NCBI GenBank assembly: GCA_963827585.1
Contig: CAWHCK010000042.1
Span: 1 to 64,000 of the forward strand
Direction of reading: 5' to 3'
DNA length: 64,000 nucleotides
Source of the DNA: VAZQ01 sp963827585
GTDB taxonomy: Bacteria; Pseudomonadota; Alphaproteobacteria; Rhizobiales; Xanthobacteraceae
Shown here: piece by piece, positions 16,124-26,363 of the stretch
Layout: the number at the start of each line of letters is the position of its first letter
Numbering within the stretch: position 1 is the stretch's first letter
Notes under the pieces: model-generated
Seen by the model: the letters and a program-made list of their open reading frames with translations, nothing else
What the model was told of the DNA's origin: nothing
Database searches by the model: none
Translations under genes and position numbers: made by a program

Positions 16124-16631
16124 GGCATTGGGCGACTGGCCGCGGCGGAGCTAGCAGGTTGCGGAAATAGGGTTTTCGGGCCTTCGCAATTCACTATATG
16201 TTGATGCTGAAGCACCACTGGAGCTAAATATTGTGGCATCAGGTGCGTCTCGAAGCCCTTTTTCCGCAGCCTGCCCTCATGTTCGCTCTCATGTTCGCTG
16301 TCAAGGACTTGGTCGCGTCTTTGCGGTCCTGCCGTCCGGCGGACGCGATATTTGTAGCGATGTCCAGAGCGGGCGGTAGGACTGGAGACGACGGTTGAGC
16401 AAGCTCTCATGCGCGGGTTGGTTACCGCATGACCGTGGTTGCGTCTCGGGGCTGCCTCGCTCTAAGGGCCGAGCCTCGGCATCGTGCCGGCTCATAACAG
16501 GCGACGAGGGTTCCCCAACCTTGCCTTGCCTCCGGCGACGATGGTGCTCCGTTCTCGCCGGCCGCCCCAACCATCTAAACCGCTATAAGTGGCCTAAGCC
16601 GCGCAGTGGTGGCATAACCGGGCTCGTACCC
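16124..16631. other. Gene-free stretch before the IS4-like element
   Basis: About 500 bases between the nuclease-like gene and the left end of the insertion sequence. I see no protein-like frame on either strand and no RNA gene. The last bases hold the left copy of the direct repeat that flanks the insertion sequence. Confidence 0.5.
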
Positions 16632-18013
16632 ATAGGCGCTAAGATAAGGTGTGTGAGGACGGTATTGCTGCGGTGTTCGTCGTCGCGGTGGTTCGGCGAT
16701 GGCGCGGCGCAAGCGGGCGAGGCGGCCAAGGATGGCCGCGAGCGCGGGCGCGTCGAGCAGCGCGGCGGTCAGCCGCTGGTGCAGCAGGCGGGCCAGGCGC
16801 CAAAGGAAGGCGGCCGGTCAGCGGGTGGGGGAAAGGGCCAGCACGCGGCCGAGCAGGCTCTCGGCGAGGATCGCCAGGATCAGCTTGGCGCAGACCGCGG
16901 CCTTGGCCAGGCGCGGCTCGCGGGCGTCGATCTCCTCCAGCCCCATCAGGCTCTTGAGCCGCTTGAAGGCGAGCTCGATCTGCCAGCGCAAGCGATAGAG
17001 GGCGCAGACCGCGTCGGCGGACATGGTGTCGTGCGGCAGGGTGGTCATCACCATGAAGTGGGCGGCGGCCTCGATCTGCCTGGGCTGGGCCGCGTAGCCC
17101 TGCCGGGCCGCCTTGCGCACGGCCTTGGCCCGCGCCCGCGCGGCCGCGGCCGCCGGCTTGCGACGGATGATCAGCCGGGCCGGGATCGGGGCGGCGGCCG
17201 CACCCTCGGGCGGCGGCACCAGCACGGCAAGGTCGAGGGCGGGATTGCGCCCGTGCCAGAGCCAGGATCGCCGTGGCGTCAAGCTTCCGCCCGTCCGTCG
17301 CGACCAGCCGGCAGGCGGTCAGCCCGCGGCGCACCACGACATGGCCGCCTTGTGCCACGACCTGATGGATGCCCTTGGCCTTGGCGTAGAACCGGTCCGC
17401 CACCAGCACCTCGCCCGGCCCGGCCGTGACACCGGGCCAGGCTCTCCGCCTCGCCGCCGCGCGGTCAGCTCGAGCGCATCGAAGCGCCGTGCGGCCAGAT
17501 CGAACGCGGCATGCAGGCGGAACATGGCCTTGCCGCCCGGGCCGGCCACCCCGATCCCGGTCCCGTCGACCAGCCGCACGCGCCAGCCGCCCGGCACCGC
17601 CACCCCGGCCCCGAGTGCCGCCAGCTCCTGGGACAGACAGCTCGCGCACCAGCCAGCCCAGCCAGCTTTCCGCCCCCTGCAGCCGGTAGAGCAGCGCCAC
17701 GTCGGAGAGATCCGCCACCCCGGCCGCAGCCGCCCAGGCCACCGTGCCGCGCAGGCTCAGCTCGGTCCCGCCATAGACCAGGGCCAAGCGCAACAGCACG
17801 CCCGCATCCGCCACCCCGCGCCGCCGCCGCAATGCCCCGCAATCGCGCGCCGAGCCCTCCAGATCGACCAGATCCCGCAGCCGCGCCAACAGGCTCGGCC
17901 ACGCCACCCCGGACGCACCCAGCATCGCCGATCGCTCCTCAGCCAGGCCATCCCGGCAAGGCGAGACAACCGCAGCAGTCGCGTCACACCGCAATCGTTA
18001 TCTTAGCGCCTAT
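16632..18013. mobile_element. IS4-like insertion sequence with target duplication
   Basis: Terminal inverted repeats ATAGGCGCTAAGATAA (16632-16647) and its exact reverse complement (17998-18013) bound the element. The 11-base sequence GGCTCGTACCC is found on both sides (16621-16631 and 18016-18026), as expected for the 9-12 base duplications of IS4-type elements; two extra bases separate the right copy. It inserted just upstream of the secreted-protein gene at 18049. Confidence 0.85.
16640..17925 (-). pseudogene. IS4-family DDE transposase, frameshifted
   Basis: The product reads from ATG 17925 (MLGASGVAWPSLLARLRDLV) but needs at least three frame changes. The first catalytic Asp is in RLVDGTGIGV, the second in VLVADRFYAKAKG, and the Glu in the YREK-like block YRLRWQIELAFKRLKS. 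A short C-terminal part (LDAPALAAILGRLARLRR) is in yet another frame. All parts of a full-length IS4-type transposase are present in order, so either several small indels have accumulated or the assembly has errors here. Confidence 0.85.
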
Positions 18014-18048
18014 GCGGCTCGTACCCTTTTCGTCGGGGAGGTCTCGCG

Positions 18049-18471
18049 ATGCGCAACAACATCCTACTCGCCGCCACCGCCGCCGCGCTGCTCGCCGGAA
18101 CGGCGGTCGGCCACGCCGACACCCTCGCCGGCGGCCCCCTCACGCCGGGGAACTCGCAGTCGCTGGCGACCTGCGCTCTGTTCAACACCGGCCCGACCGA
18201 CGTGCCCGTGGCCTCGGCGGCGATCGTCGGCTTGAACGGCCAGCCGGTCGATCTCATTAGGAACACCTGCGGCACGAGCCCCAACGCAAGCATCAACGCC
18301 GAGCAGGGGTGCTTCATCCAGGCGGCCCCCCTCATCACAAACGGAACCGAGTCCTACACGTGCGTCGTCACCACGACCGGCTCCGACGCCTACGTGCGCG
18401 GCTCGCTGACGATCGGCGCCTTCGGGACGCCGTCGATGGTGGCGGTCCCCCTGCAGGGGCCGTCGCCGTGA
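18049..18471 (+). CDS. Secreted hypothetical protein
   Basis: 140 residues with a clear Sec signal peptide (MRNNILLAATAAALLAGTAVGHA, cut after AHA-like site near residue 24). The mature part is rich in small polar residues, has three Cys (CALF, RNTCG, QGCF, SYTC region) suited to disulfides, and looks beta-rich. I do not recognise the family. GGGAGG lies upstream of the ATG. The IS4-like element sits about 35 bases upstream, so its original promoter is separated and expression may now depend on the insertion sequence. Confidence 0.65.
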   Translation: MRNNILLAATAAALLAGTAVGHADTLAGGPLTPGNSQSLATCALFNTGPTDVPVASAAIVGLNGQPVDLIRNTCGTSPNASINAEQGCFIQAAPLITNGTESYTCVVTTTGSDAYVRGSLTIGAFGTPSMVAVPLQGPSP

Positions 18472-18523
18472 CATGGACGTCGACGATCGCCCGTCGCGGC
18501 CATGACGTGACCACGTCGCAGCG

Positions 18524-18650
18524 CCTAGCACTACTCTGGCACTTTCGAGCAGCTTCCCAAGAAGATCAGGGGCTTAGCTGACCCGTGCGGAAAATGCTAA
18601 GTGCTTGGCTCTCCTTCTTTTCCAGATCAAAGTGCCAGAGTAGTGCTAGG
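18524..18650. repeat. MITE-like element with 22-base perfect inverted ends
   Basis: Bases 18524-18545 (CCTAGCACTACTCTGG...) are the exact reverse complement of 18629-18650. The 83-base interior has no reading frame. Size and structure fit a miniature inverted-repeat element or an internally deleted insertion sequence. Confidence 0.75.
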
Positions 18651-19250
18651 CCCCGTTTTCAAACCTGCGGTAGCGCGCTCGGTTCAGCCCACCGGCTCAC
18701 CTCTGGCGCGTGAGCTGCCGGCACCCCACGAGCATCGAGATTCGGCGGTGACCTCGGTGCGACACATCTCCAGCGTGTCCGCCCCGGTCAGGAGTGTGAT
18801 GAAGGTGCCGTCGTCGTCGACCATGAGGATGGTCTTCTGATCGGCTCGGATCACGCCCAGGACCGGGTCGTGGCGCGTCCCGTCTGTCAGTCCTTGTGAG
18901 CCCGTGAGCCGATTGCCTTGCTGCTGGTCGATAACGAGGGTCCAAGAGCCCTCGCGGAAGGTCGGTTGGGCGCCTCCCGCGTCGGGCCAATGGTCCGTCT
19001 TGCCTTGGGTGACGGACTGCCCCGGCCCGGTCCAGGTGCCCTTGAGGTCGGGGTAGGGCTGCTGCGCGATGGCGGCGGGGCCCAAGGCGGCCACGAGGCC
19101 GGCGACGACGAGGTTGGATGCGCATACACGGGCTGTCATGGCTTCCCCCTTTGACGACGCCCTGTGGAACGGGCAGTCACGGCCCCGACTATTTTCGTTC
19201 GGTCCCTTCCTGTCCAGGGGCTTCTCAACAGCGGGTTTGAAAACGGAGCC
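18649..19250. repeat. 602-base cassette with 20-base inverted ends
   Basis: GGCCCCGTTTTCAAACCTGC (18649-18668) matches the reverse complement of 19231-19250 at 18 of 20 positions. The enclosed gene is a small secreted protein. The left end touches the MITE-like element exactly, so the two may be nested or share a boundary. Confidence 0.6.
18684..19139 (-). CDS. Secreted hypothetical protein, lipocalin-like pattern
   Basis: 151 residues with a signal peptide (MTARVCASNLVVAGLVAALGPAAIAQ, likely cut before QPYPD). The mature part opens DLKGTWTGPGQSV and continues with alternating strands (SWTLVIDQQQGNRLTGSQ, PVLGVIRADQKTILMVDDDG), a pattern seen in small secreted proteins with a lipocalin-like or avidin-like barrel. 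No enzymatic motif is visible. It lies inside a short cassette with inverted ends, so it may have been moved as a unit. Confidence 0.6.
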   Translation of the reverse strand: MTARVCASNLVVAGLVAALGPAAIAQQPYPDLKGTWTGPGQSVTQGKTDHWPDAGGAQPTFREGSWTLVIDQQQGNRLTGSQGLTDGTRHDPVLGVIRADQKTILMVDDDGTFITLLTGADTLEMCRTEVTAESRCSWGAGSSRARGEPVG

Positions 19251-19406
19251 TAATCCCGAAGAGCCTGGTTCCTAAAGCTGCGCGCACCTGCATGCAGTAG
19301 CGGTTGACCACCGCCCGGCCGCGGCCGAGGGTCGGCCGGGGCAACGACAAGGGAAGCCGCGGTCATGGCCGAGAAGGCAGCGGTACCAACCCTCGGCGTC
19401 GCACCA

Positions 19407-19808
19407 CTAGGTCACGACCGCCGGCACCGGCTGCGGTTGGCCGTCGTTATTCAGCGCAACGAAGGCAAACAACCCTTCGGTCACCTTCTCGCGCCTACCT
19501 ATCTGGCCTCTCTGGGCCCAAGCTTCGAGCCGGATCGATATCGACGTGCGCCCAACCCTCTCGATGGTTGTATAGACGCAAAGCACATCACCGACCCGGA
19601 CTGGGCGCAGGAACTGCATGGCGTCGATAGCGACCGTGACGACACGTCCTTGGGCGCGTGCACTAGCGGCGATGCCGCCAGCGATGTCCATCTGCGACAG
19701 CACCCAGCCGCCGAAGATGTCACCGCTCGGATTGGCATCTGCGGGCATCGCCAAGGTCCGCGTAGTCAGCTCGCCACACGGTTCCTTCTGGTCGGCGGAT
19801 CTCTCCAT
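19407..19808 (-). CDS. Acyl-CoA thioesterase, YciA-type hotdog fold
   Basis: About 133 residues from ATG 19808 (MERSADQKEPCGELTTRTLAM), the usual length for the family; the longer frame adds non-homologous residues. The hotdog signature PADANPSGDIFGGWVLSQMD carries the catalytic Asp and Asn-x-x-Gly region, followed by VVTVAIDAMQFLRPVRVGD and TSISIRLEAW. YciA-type enzymes hydrolyse short acyl-CoA thioesters in the cytoplasm and form hexamers. It stands alone between cargo genes of the transposon yard, so it is probably a captured chromosomal gene. Confidence 0.85.
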   Translation of the reverse strand: MERSADQKEPCGELTTRTLAMPADANPSGDIFGGWVLSQMDIAGGIAASARAQGRVVTVAIDAMQFLRPVRVGDVLCVYTTIERVGRTSISIRLEAWAQRGQIGRREKVTEGLFAFVALNNDGQPQPVPAVVT

Positions 19809-20111
19809 AGCCGCTCCTCGAGCCCTGTCTAGTGAACCGACATTCCCCGGATGAGTTCGGTTGGCACCCGAAAGGCTGCTCCTGCGCCGACCTTTGGTCA
19901 ATCGAAACGCGTCTCTGACGGTGGCTCCCAGGCGCGAGGAGCCAATGGACCCCGGCCCATCGGCTGCTTCCTACTGGGCCCGATTAGAACTCCTTGTCCA
20001 TGCAGATTGCCACACGGCAGGCCACCCATATCGTGCCATCTGCCGTCAGTTGCCCATTAGCACTTCGTGGCAAGCTGAGCTCTGGGCTTTCCACGTCGAT
20101 TGGAGCTAGCG
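19809..20111. other. Gene-free stretch
   Basis: About 300 bases between the thioesterase and the PepSY gene, on opposite strands. No convincing gene, terminator or repeat seen; the promoters of both genes must lie here. Confidence 0.45.
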
Positions 20112-20501
20112 ATGCATCCCAAGCCAGTCTTGGCCATAGCCGGTGTCCTTACGCTTGCCCTGCCCAGCGCAGCTTTTGCGGAGAGCAACGACGACGAGCG
20201 CGAGGGCGAGAATGAAGTCCAGGCTCTCGTCGCGGCGCCGGTGACCCTGGGTCAAGCCATCAGCACGGCCGAGGGCAGCACTAGCGGCCGCGCCGTCAGG
20301 GCCAGCTACGGGACCCGGAACGGGACGAGCGTCGCGCGGGTGGATCTGATCAAGGACCAGACGAGGCTCGAGACCCATGTCGACGCCAAATCGGGAAAGG
20401 TGATCGCGACGAACAACCTCGAGGCCGACGACGGGGGTAATGACGAAGGGGAAGAAGAGGAGGAAGGGGGCGAGGACGCCGAAGGCGAGGAGGAGGAGTA
20501 G
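20112..20501 (+). CDS. Secreted PepSY-domain protein with acidic tail
   Basis: 129 residues from ATG 20112, with GGAG nine bases upstream; a TTG at 20100 is a weaker choice. A signal peptide (MHPKPVLAIAGVLTLALPSAAFA) is followed by a single PepSY-like unit, LGQAISTAEGSTSGRAVRAS through LETHVDAKSGKVIATNNLE, and a long run of Glu, Asp and Gly at the C-terminus. PepSY proteins often modulate periplasmic proteases or bind metals; the acidic tail would suit metal binding. It lies 28 bases before the right 63-base inverted repeat. Confidence 0.75.
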   Translation: MHPKPVLAIAGVLTLALPSAAFAESNDDEREGENEVQALVAAPVTLGQAISTAEGSTSGRAVRASYGTRNGTSVARVDLIKDQTRLETHVDAKSGKVIATNNLEADDGGNDEGEEEEEGGEDAEGEEEE

Positions 20502-20528
20502 GCTGATCCGGGCACTCTTTGGAAGCAG

Positions 20529-20591
20529 GGAAATGGCTCAACCGAGCCATCTTTGATAGGTCGCACAAGATTACCTCCGCGACCCTTGTCG
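20529..20591. repeat. 63-base inverted repeat, right copy
   Basis: Reverse complement of this stretch matches 12588-12650 with seven mismatches. It follows the PepSY gene directly. Confidence 0.85.
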
Positions 20592-20825
20592 GTCGTCGCG
20601 TGAAAACGCGCCCGTCGATGAGCCGCGGCGCCGCAGTAAGACATTGTGCGAACCTTTCATGATCGTTGAAATGACTTTGTAGAGCCACGTAAGAGCTTAT
20701 GGGTAGCAGAAGTTTAATTGCACTAAACCGCTTCGCGGTAGGGAAATGCTAGCTGGGCTTGCTCGTCCCGGCGGTTAAAGTCTGGCATCACAAGTCAATG
20801 TACATACTGACAATATCGCCGCTAC

Positions 20826-21182
20826 TTAGGATTGCGCGGGAGCGGCGGCTGGCGACCGCCGTGGTGTCCGGTCGCGGTCGATTTCCTGCAAAATCCTCCT
20901 TGCGGCGTCGGCTGGCCGGACGTGGGTCACGTCCATCTCGATGCGATTGGGGAAGCCGTCGCACCGGAGCAGAGGTGGCCCCTTGTGCATCCGGTCGGGT
21001 AAGCTCGGGTCAATCGGCTTCAGGTTCGGACCGCGCTCTGGCGACACAATCCGCCGCCGGTTCTCTTCAACGTCGCACGTCAGGATGACAGGGAAGTAAG
21101 AGCCACCGCGCTGCTCGGCAATAGCTTCGATCTTGCGGCACTCAGCCTTGTCCTCTTCCTCATCCATGAGGAAGTTGGTCAT
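20826..21182 (-). pseudogene. Kinase-like P-loop ATPase, N-terminal part missing
   Basis: 118 residues beginning TNFLMDEEEDKAECRKIEAIA and continuing RGGSYFPVILTCDVEENRRRI and DRMHKGPPLLRCDG. This resembles the C-terminal part of small AAA/shikimate-kinase-like ATPases, but the P-loop and the first half are absent. The reading frame opens immediately after a stop and the ATG falls in what should be the protein middle. The break lies near 21,185, where the truncated LysR gene starts on the other strand, so one rearrangement probably removed the 5' ends of both. Confidence 0.55.
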
Positions 21183-21195
21183 TACAAAACTAAGG

Positions 21196-21996
21196 TAGGA
21201 GGCGCGTGCGGCACTTCTTCAGCTCGATCAGGCGGTGAAGACAGCAACAGCCGCGGGCAGCGGTACGATCGGCCGGATCAGTATTGGCATTCTGTCCTCG
21301 ATAGGCACGGGTTATCTGCGCGACCTGATACAAGTCTATCGCTCACGCCACCCCGAGGTTGGCATTCAGATTCTGGAAAGTGCATCGGCGGATAACGTAG
21401 CGGCTGTCCGGAAAAGACAGCTTGATGTGGCATTCATCATGGACACGACTGATGCCTCCGGTTGCGAAACTCTTCCGCTTTGGACCGAACGGATCTTTGT
21501 CGTACTCCCGGAGCATCACGCGTTATGTGAAAGGAAGGAGATCGAATGGGCGGATCTTCGCAAGGAACACTTGATTGTACGTCAATCCGAGTACGACCGC
21601 GCACTCTGCGACCGGCTCACCAGACGGTTCCCCGATCCTAATCGCGGCGCCATGCAGAAGCTCAATGTTGGTCGCGACACCTTGATGCATCTAGTGGCTA
21701 TGGGTCTCGGCATCAGTCTTACGACGGAAGCGACAATCGCGACGCCCTTTCCAAAAGTAGTGTTCCGACCAATTGCGCGAAATGATGAGCTGCTCCAGTT
21801 CAGCGCAGCATGGTTGCCGCACAATGACAATCCGGCCCTTCGTCGATTCCTGAGCCTCGCCCGCACCCTGGCGAAAGACCGACGACACCACTTTGGAGCG
21901 AGCAGAGCTTTGCTCGGGTCGGCCGTAATCGGAGGGCTTTTCATGTCCTTTGCTTCTGCCGGCGCGTTCGCGAGAAGGCTTGGTCTGTCTTCATGA
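21196..21996 (+). pseudogene. LysR-type regulator lacking its HTH domain
   Basis: The readable part begins in the linker helix (AALLQLDQAVKTATAAGSG) and contains the full effector domain: GRISIGILSSIGTGYLRDLI, FIMDTTDASGCETLPLW, and a C-terminal GLGISLTTEATIA block. The N-terminal winged-helix domain of about 60 residues is missing. A complete LysR gene after trbI and the DUF2274 gene is a common feature of this ICE family, so this is that gene, decapitated where the transposon yard joins the ICE backbone. It probably cannot bind DNA. Confidence 0.75.
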
Positions 21997-22110
21997 AATG
22001 GGCGCGTATCGGATAGACTTGCCGGCAAATTTGCACGGTCAACCACGTCAAGCACTAGCGGCGACGACAGGACGCCCTGTGCACCAGCAGCTCGATTTCA
22101 TGGGAGCAGC

Positions 22111-22368
22111 TTAGGTCGGAAGCGATGAGGCGCGATCCGATTGATTGGTCTCTCTCCTCGTTCGACGAGACCGCGCGAATGCGCGGTCTGTTGACATGAA
22201 GCGGGCCAACATCGGGCCGATGAGCTTGGCGGGCTCGATAGTCTGGCCCGTTTCTCGTCCCAGCACCTCCGCGTAGGCAATCAGATCGCGGTTGACGTGA
22301 GCCGGGAGCTCGATTGCCAGCTTCACCGGCTTGTCGTCAAGGATCGTTCCGATCTTTAGCTTGGACAC
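22111..22368 (-). CDS. DUF2274 protein of the trb operon
   Basis: 85 residues (MSKLKIGTILDDKPVKLAIELPAHVNRDLIAYAEVLGRETG), the typical small DUF2274 protein found last in Trb-type operons of alphaproteobacterial ICEs. The body has the look of a ribbon-helix-helix or a short helical unit; its role in conjugation is not established. Its start overlaps the 3' end of trbI by 13 bases, which indicates translational coupling. It marks the downstream end of the transfer operon. Confidence 0.85.
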   Translation of the reverse strand: MSKLKIGTILDDKPVKLAIELPAHVNRDLIAYAEVLGRETGQTIEPAKLIGPMLARFMSTDRAFARSRRTRRETNQSDRASSLPT

Positions 22369-23545
22369 GGGATTCCTCCACAGCTTGGATACGGCGCAAG
22401 GACAAGGTCGCGGTTGACTATGACGCGAACCGGAAAACCGGGCCGGATTGTCAATGTCGGTTGGACATTGAGATTGCGGCGCACGATTTGCTGACCGGTC
22501 TGGTTAAGGGAATCTGAGCTGCCGCGGCGTAGCGCGCGGACGATATCGCTGTCGGTGTTGCCGGCACCGAGTTCGGAGCCGACGCCAAGCAATGTCGAGA
22601 GAGCGGCAGCCATGAACAATCGGCTCCAATGATAATCGACCTGGTCCTCGAGCCCGGCATAGCCTTCGGAGTCAGCACCCGACTGACGTTCGAGCACAAT
22701 GGAACGGCCGTTCGGAAAGATGAGACGAGTCCAGACGAGGAGAACGCGCGACTGTCCGAACGAGACCTGACTGTCGTAGATGCCGATCAGCTTCGATCCT
22801 TGTGGGATCAGGAGGTAGCGGCCGGTCGGGCTGTCATAGACATTCTCGGTGACTTGGCCCGTGACTTGGCCGGGCAGGTCGGAGCGGATGCCAGTGAAGA
22901 GGGCGGCGGGTATGACCGAACCTGCCTGCACGATATATTTCGAGGTGGGGCCCTCCAACCGCTCGTTGCTCACGGTACGTTTGTCGATCGGTCCGTTGAG
23001 GAATGCGAGCTTGCGATCCTGCATGTTCTGGAGCGATTCGGCATCGATCGGCGGCTTTTCGCCCGGGACATCGAATGTTGCGGTCGGCGTTGGCGTTGAT
23101 AGAGGCGGTAGCGGCGCTCGATTGACGGTCGTTGACGAAGCGAACAGGCGGCTGGTACGCGCCGCCTCAGTCTCTTGTGCAGCCCGTTGCTGCTCTGGAT
23201 CCACACCTTGTGGTCCATGCTGCTGGACATTGGCGCGCCCGAAATCTCCCGGCAGTGGCGGACCGAGCGGCGGCACGCCAGTCGGCAAACCGCTATAGTC
23301 GCGCGGCAGCTTGGCAAGCTCGTCGGCGGTGGTCTTGTGCTCGGTATTGTAGAGCTCTGAGCCCGTCTCTTTCTTGCTACTGCGGCGGCCATCGAGCGCC
23401 CACATGAGGGCGCCCAGAACGGCAAAAATGGCGACCCCAGCGAGCCCGACGAGGACCTTGCGGGAAAGCCGTGTCACGGGCGGGCGTCGTGGGTGGAGGC
23501 GTAGATCGTCAGCGAGCTCGCGCTCGGCTTTCAGGGGATCGCCGC

Positions 23546-23552
<7 letters not shown>
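22356..23552 (-). CDS. trbI: TrbI, VirB10-like conjugation channel protein
   Basis: About 398 residues from ATG 23552. An N-terminal cytoplasmic segment is followed by one membrane helix (VLVGLAGVAIFAVLGALMWAL), a Pro-rich periplasmic linker, and the beta-barrel domain with the family blocks YIVQAGSVIPAALFTGI, GRYLLIPQGSKLIGIYDS and DYHWSRLFMAAALSTLLG. VirB10-type proteins span both membranes and gate the channel. The start overlaps the end of trbG, and trbI overlaps the DUF2274 gene. The frame is intact. Confidence 0.95.
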
Positions 23553-24531
<979 letters not shown>

Positions 24532-24532
<1 letters not shown>

Positions 24533-25218
24533 CAGCCGAGCTCCTTCGACCAGTTGATGGCGTGTACGAAGACCCCGAGCGGGTTCTTGCGCAGTCGATC
24601 GATGTCGCGCGGGGTATTGACGATGATGGTGAGGATTGCCGTCCAACGCTCGGTCGCAGCCAGCGCGCCGTTCTCGTAACGACGCTCGATCCAGGCGACG
24701 CGAAAGGAGGAGTCGGAGGCGCGGATGACGCTCGAGACTTCGACCGCAACCTGAACTTTGCCGACCTTGGTGAAGGGGTCGTTGGTGCGGGCGTAATCGT
24801 TGAGGGCCGCCGCGCCCTTGTCGGTGGTGAAGTCGTAGGCGCCGAGCCAATTCTGGCGGACGATGACGGGATCGGCGGGGACCGAGCGGACCTGCTCGAT
24901 AAATCGTGCGAGGTGCCAGGCGATCTGTGGATCGGCGGGCTTGTAGTCGGCGATGGCGGGCGCGACTGCTTGCGTTTCACCGAGCTTGTCGACTTGAACG
25001 ACCCACGGCACCACGGTGCCTTGTGCCGACTGCCAGACGAGCCCTGCAGCAAGTCCTGCCGCGAGAACCAGATTGCCGAAGGCGATGAGACGCCAGTTCC
25101 TGGCCTGCACGCGAGCCGAACCGATGCGCTCGTCCCACACCTGGGCCGCTCTCTGGTAAGGCGTCTCGGGTGAAGGGGTCTGGCCGTATCGGACAGAAGG
25201 ACGTTTGAAGAGATTCAT
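24532..25218 (-). CDS. trbF: TrbF, VirB8-like conjugation protein
   Basis: 228 residues with a short cytoplasmic N-terminus, one membrane helix (NWRLIAFGNLVLAAGLAAGLVW) and the periplasmic VirB8 domain (PWVVQVDKLGETQAVAPA through FRVAWIERRYENGALAATERW and NPLGVFVHAINWSKEL). VirB8-type proteins nucleate assembly of the inner part of the secretion channel. The gene overlaps trbL by four bases and trbG by a few, in the standard L-F-G-I order. Intact frame. Confidence 0.95.
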
Positions 25219-26360
25219 TTGCGCTCCTCGGAGAGCGAGACGGAGGTTGAGCCGCCGCCGTGATCACCCGAGCGCACGGCGTGGGCGGCTGCGGAAATGC
25301 CGTGGCTCATCGCCTGATGGCGACGCATGCGCTGCGCCCATTCAGGCGCGCCGCCGGGAGTCGATGAAGGGGCATTGGCACCGGCAGATGGGCCCGCTGT
25401 CCCGACGCTGCTGGTGCCGAAGGCTCTACCGCCCAGCGACGCCGCACCGCGAACCGCTCCTGCGACAGCACTGCTGCCGGCCCGCATGCCCATGGCGCCG
25501 GCCACGCCAAGACCGCCGGCGGCGAGCGCGGTCCCGACGGCTGCGCCGGCCCCGAGCTGCGGGGCGCCGGCGGCAAGGCCGGTCGCAATCCCCGGACCGA
25601 AAATCCCAAGCCCAAGAAGGGCGAGCGCGGCGAGCACAAGCGCCATGGCATCGTCGAGGGTGGGTTGATTGCCGCCGAAACCTTGCGTGAACTGGCTGAA
25701 CAGGGTCGTGCCGATGCCGACGATGACGGCCAGCACGAGGACCTTGACACCCGACGCAATGACGTTGCCAAGCACGCGCTCGGCGAGGAAGGCCGACTTG
25801 TTGAACAGGCCGAATGGCACGAGCACGAAGCCTGCGAGCGTGGTGAGCTTGAACTCGATCAGCGTGATGAACAGCTGCACCGCCAGGATGAAGAAGGCAA
25901 CGAGAACGACGAGCCAGGCGATCAGCAGCACGACGATCTGGATGAAGTTCTCGAAGAACGAGACGAAGCCCATCAGCTGGCTGGCAGCCTGCAGGATCGG
26001 CTTGCCGGCATCGATGCCGACCTGCGCGATCCGGCCCGGCTGAACGAACTGATCGGCGGATAGGCCTGATCCCGCTGCCTTCAGACCAAGTCCGGCAAAC
26101 GAGTTGAAGATGACCTTTGCCAGGGTGTTGAAGTTGCCGATCAGGAACGCAAAGAAGCCAACGTAGAGGGTCTTGCGGATGAGCCGGGCGATGACGTCCT
26201 CGTCTGATGCGAGCGCCCAGAACAGGCCGGCGATCGTGATATCGATCGCGACGAGCGTGGACGACAGGAACGCGACCTCCGTGCCTAGCAGTCCGAAGCC
26301 GGAATCGATGTAGGAGGTGAAGACCTCCAGGAAGCGATCGATGACCCCCGTGCCCCCCAT
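25215..26360 (-). CDS. trbL: TrbL, VirB6-like polytopic channel protein
   Basis: 381 residues with six or so membrane helices in the first 250 residues (for example STLVAIDITIAGLFWALAS, FFAFLIGNFNTLAKVIF, VVLLIAWLVVLVAFFILAV, VLVLAVIVGIGTTLF). The C-terminal 130 residues are Gly/Ala/Ser-rich and soluble. This layout is typical of P-type TrbL, the inner-membrane pore. The gene follows trbK by four bases and overlaps trbF. Intact frame. Confidence 0.95.
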   Translation of the reverse strand: MGGTGVIDRFLEVFTSYIDSGFGLLGTEVAFLSSTLVAIDITIAGLFWALASDEDVIARLIRKTLYVGFFAFLIGNFNTLAKVIFNSFAGLGLKAAGSGLSADQFVQPGRIAQVGIDAGKPILQAASQLMGFVSFFENFIQIVVLLIAWLVVLVAFFILAVQLFITLIEFKLTTLAGFVLVPFGLFNKSAFLAERVLGNVIASGVKVLVLAVIVGIGTTLFSQFTQGFGGNQPTLDDAMALVLAALALLGLGIFGPGIATGLAAGAPQLGAGAAVGTALAAGGLGVAGAMGMRAGSSAVAGAVRGAASLGGRAFGTSSVGTAGPSAGANAPSSTPGGAPEWAQRMRRHQAMSHGISAAAHAVRSGDHGGGSTSVSLSEERK

Positions 26361-26363
26361 GGC

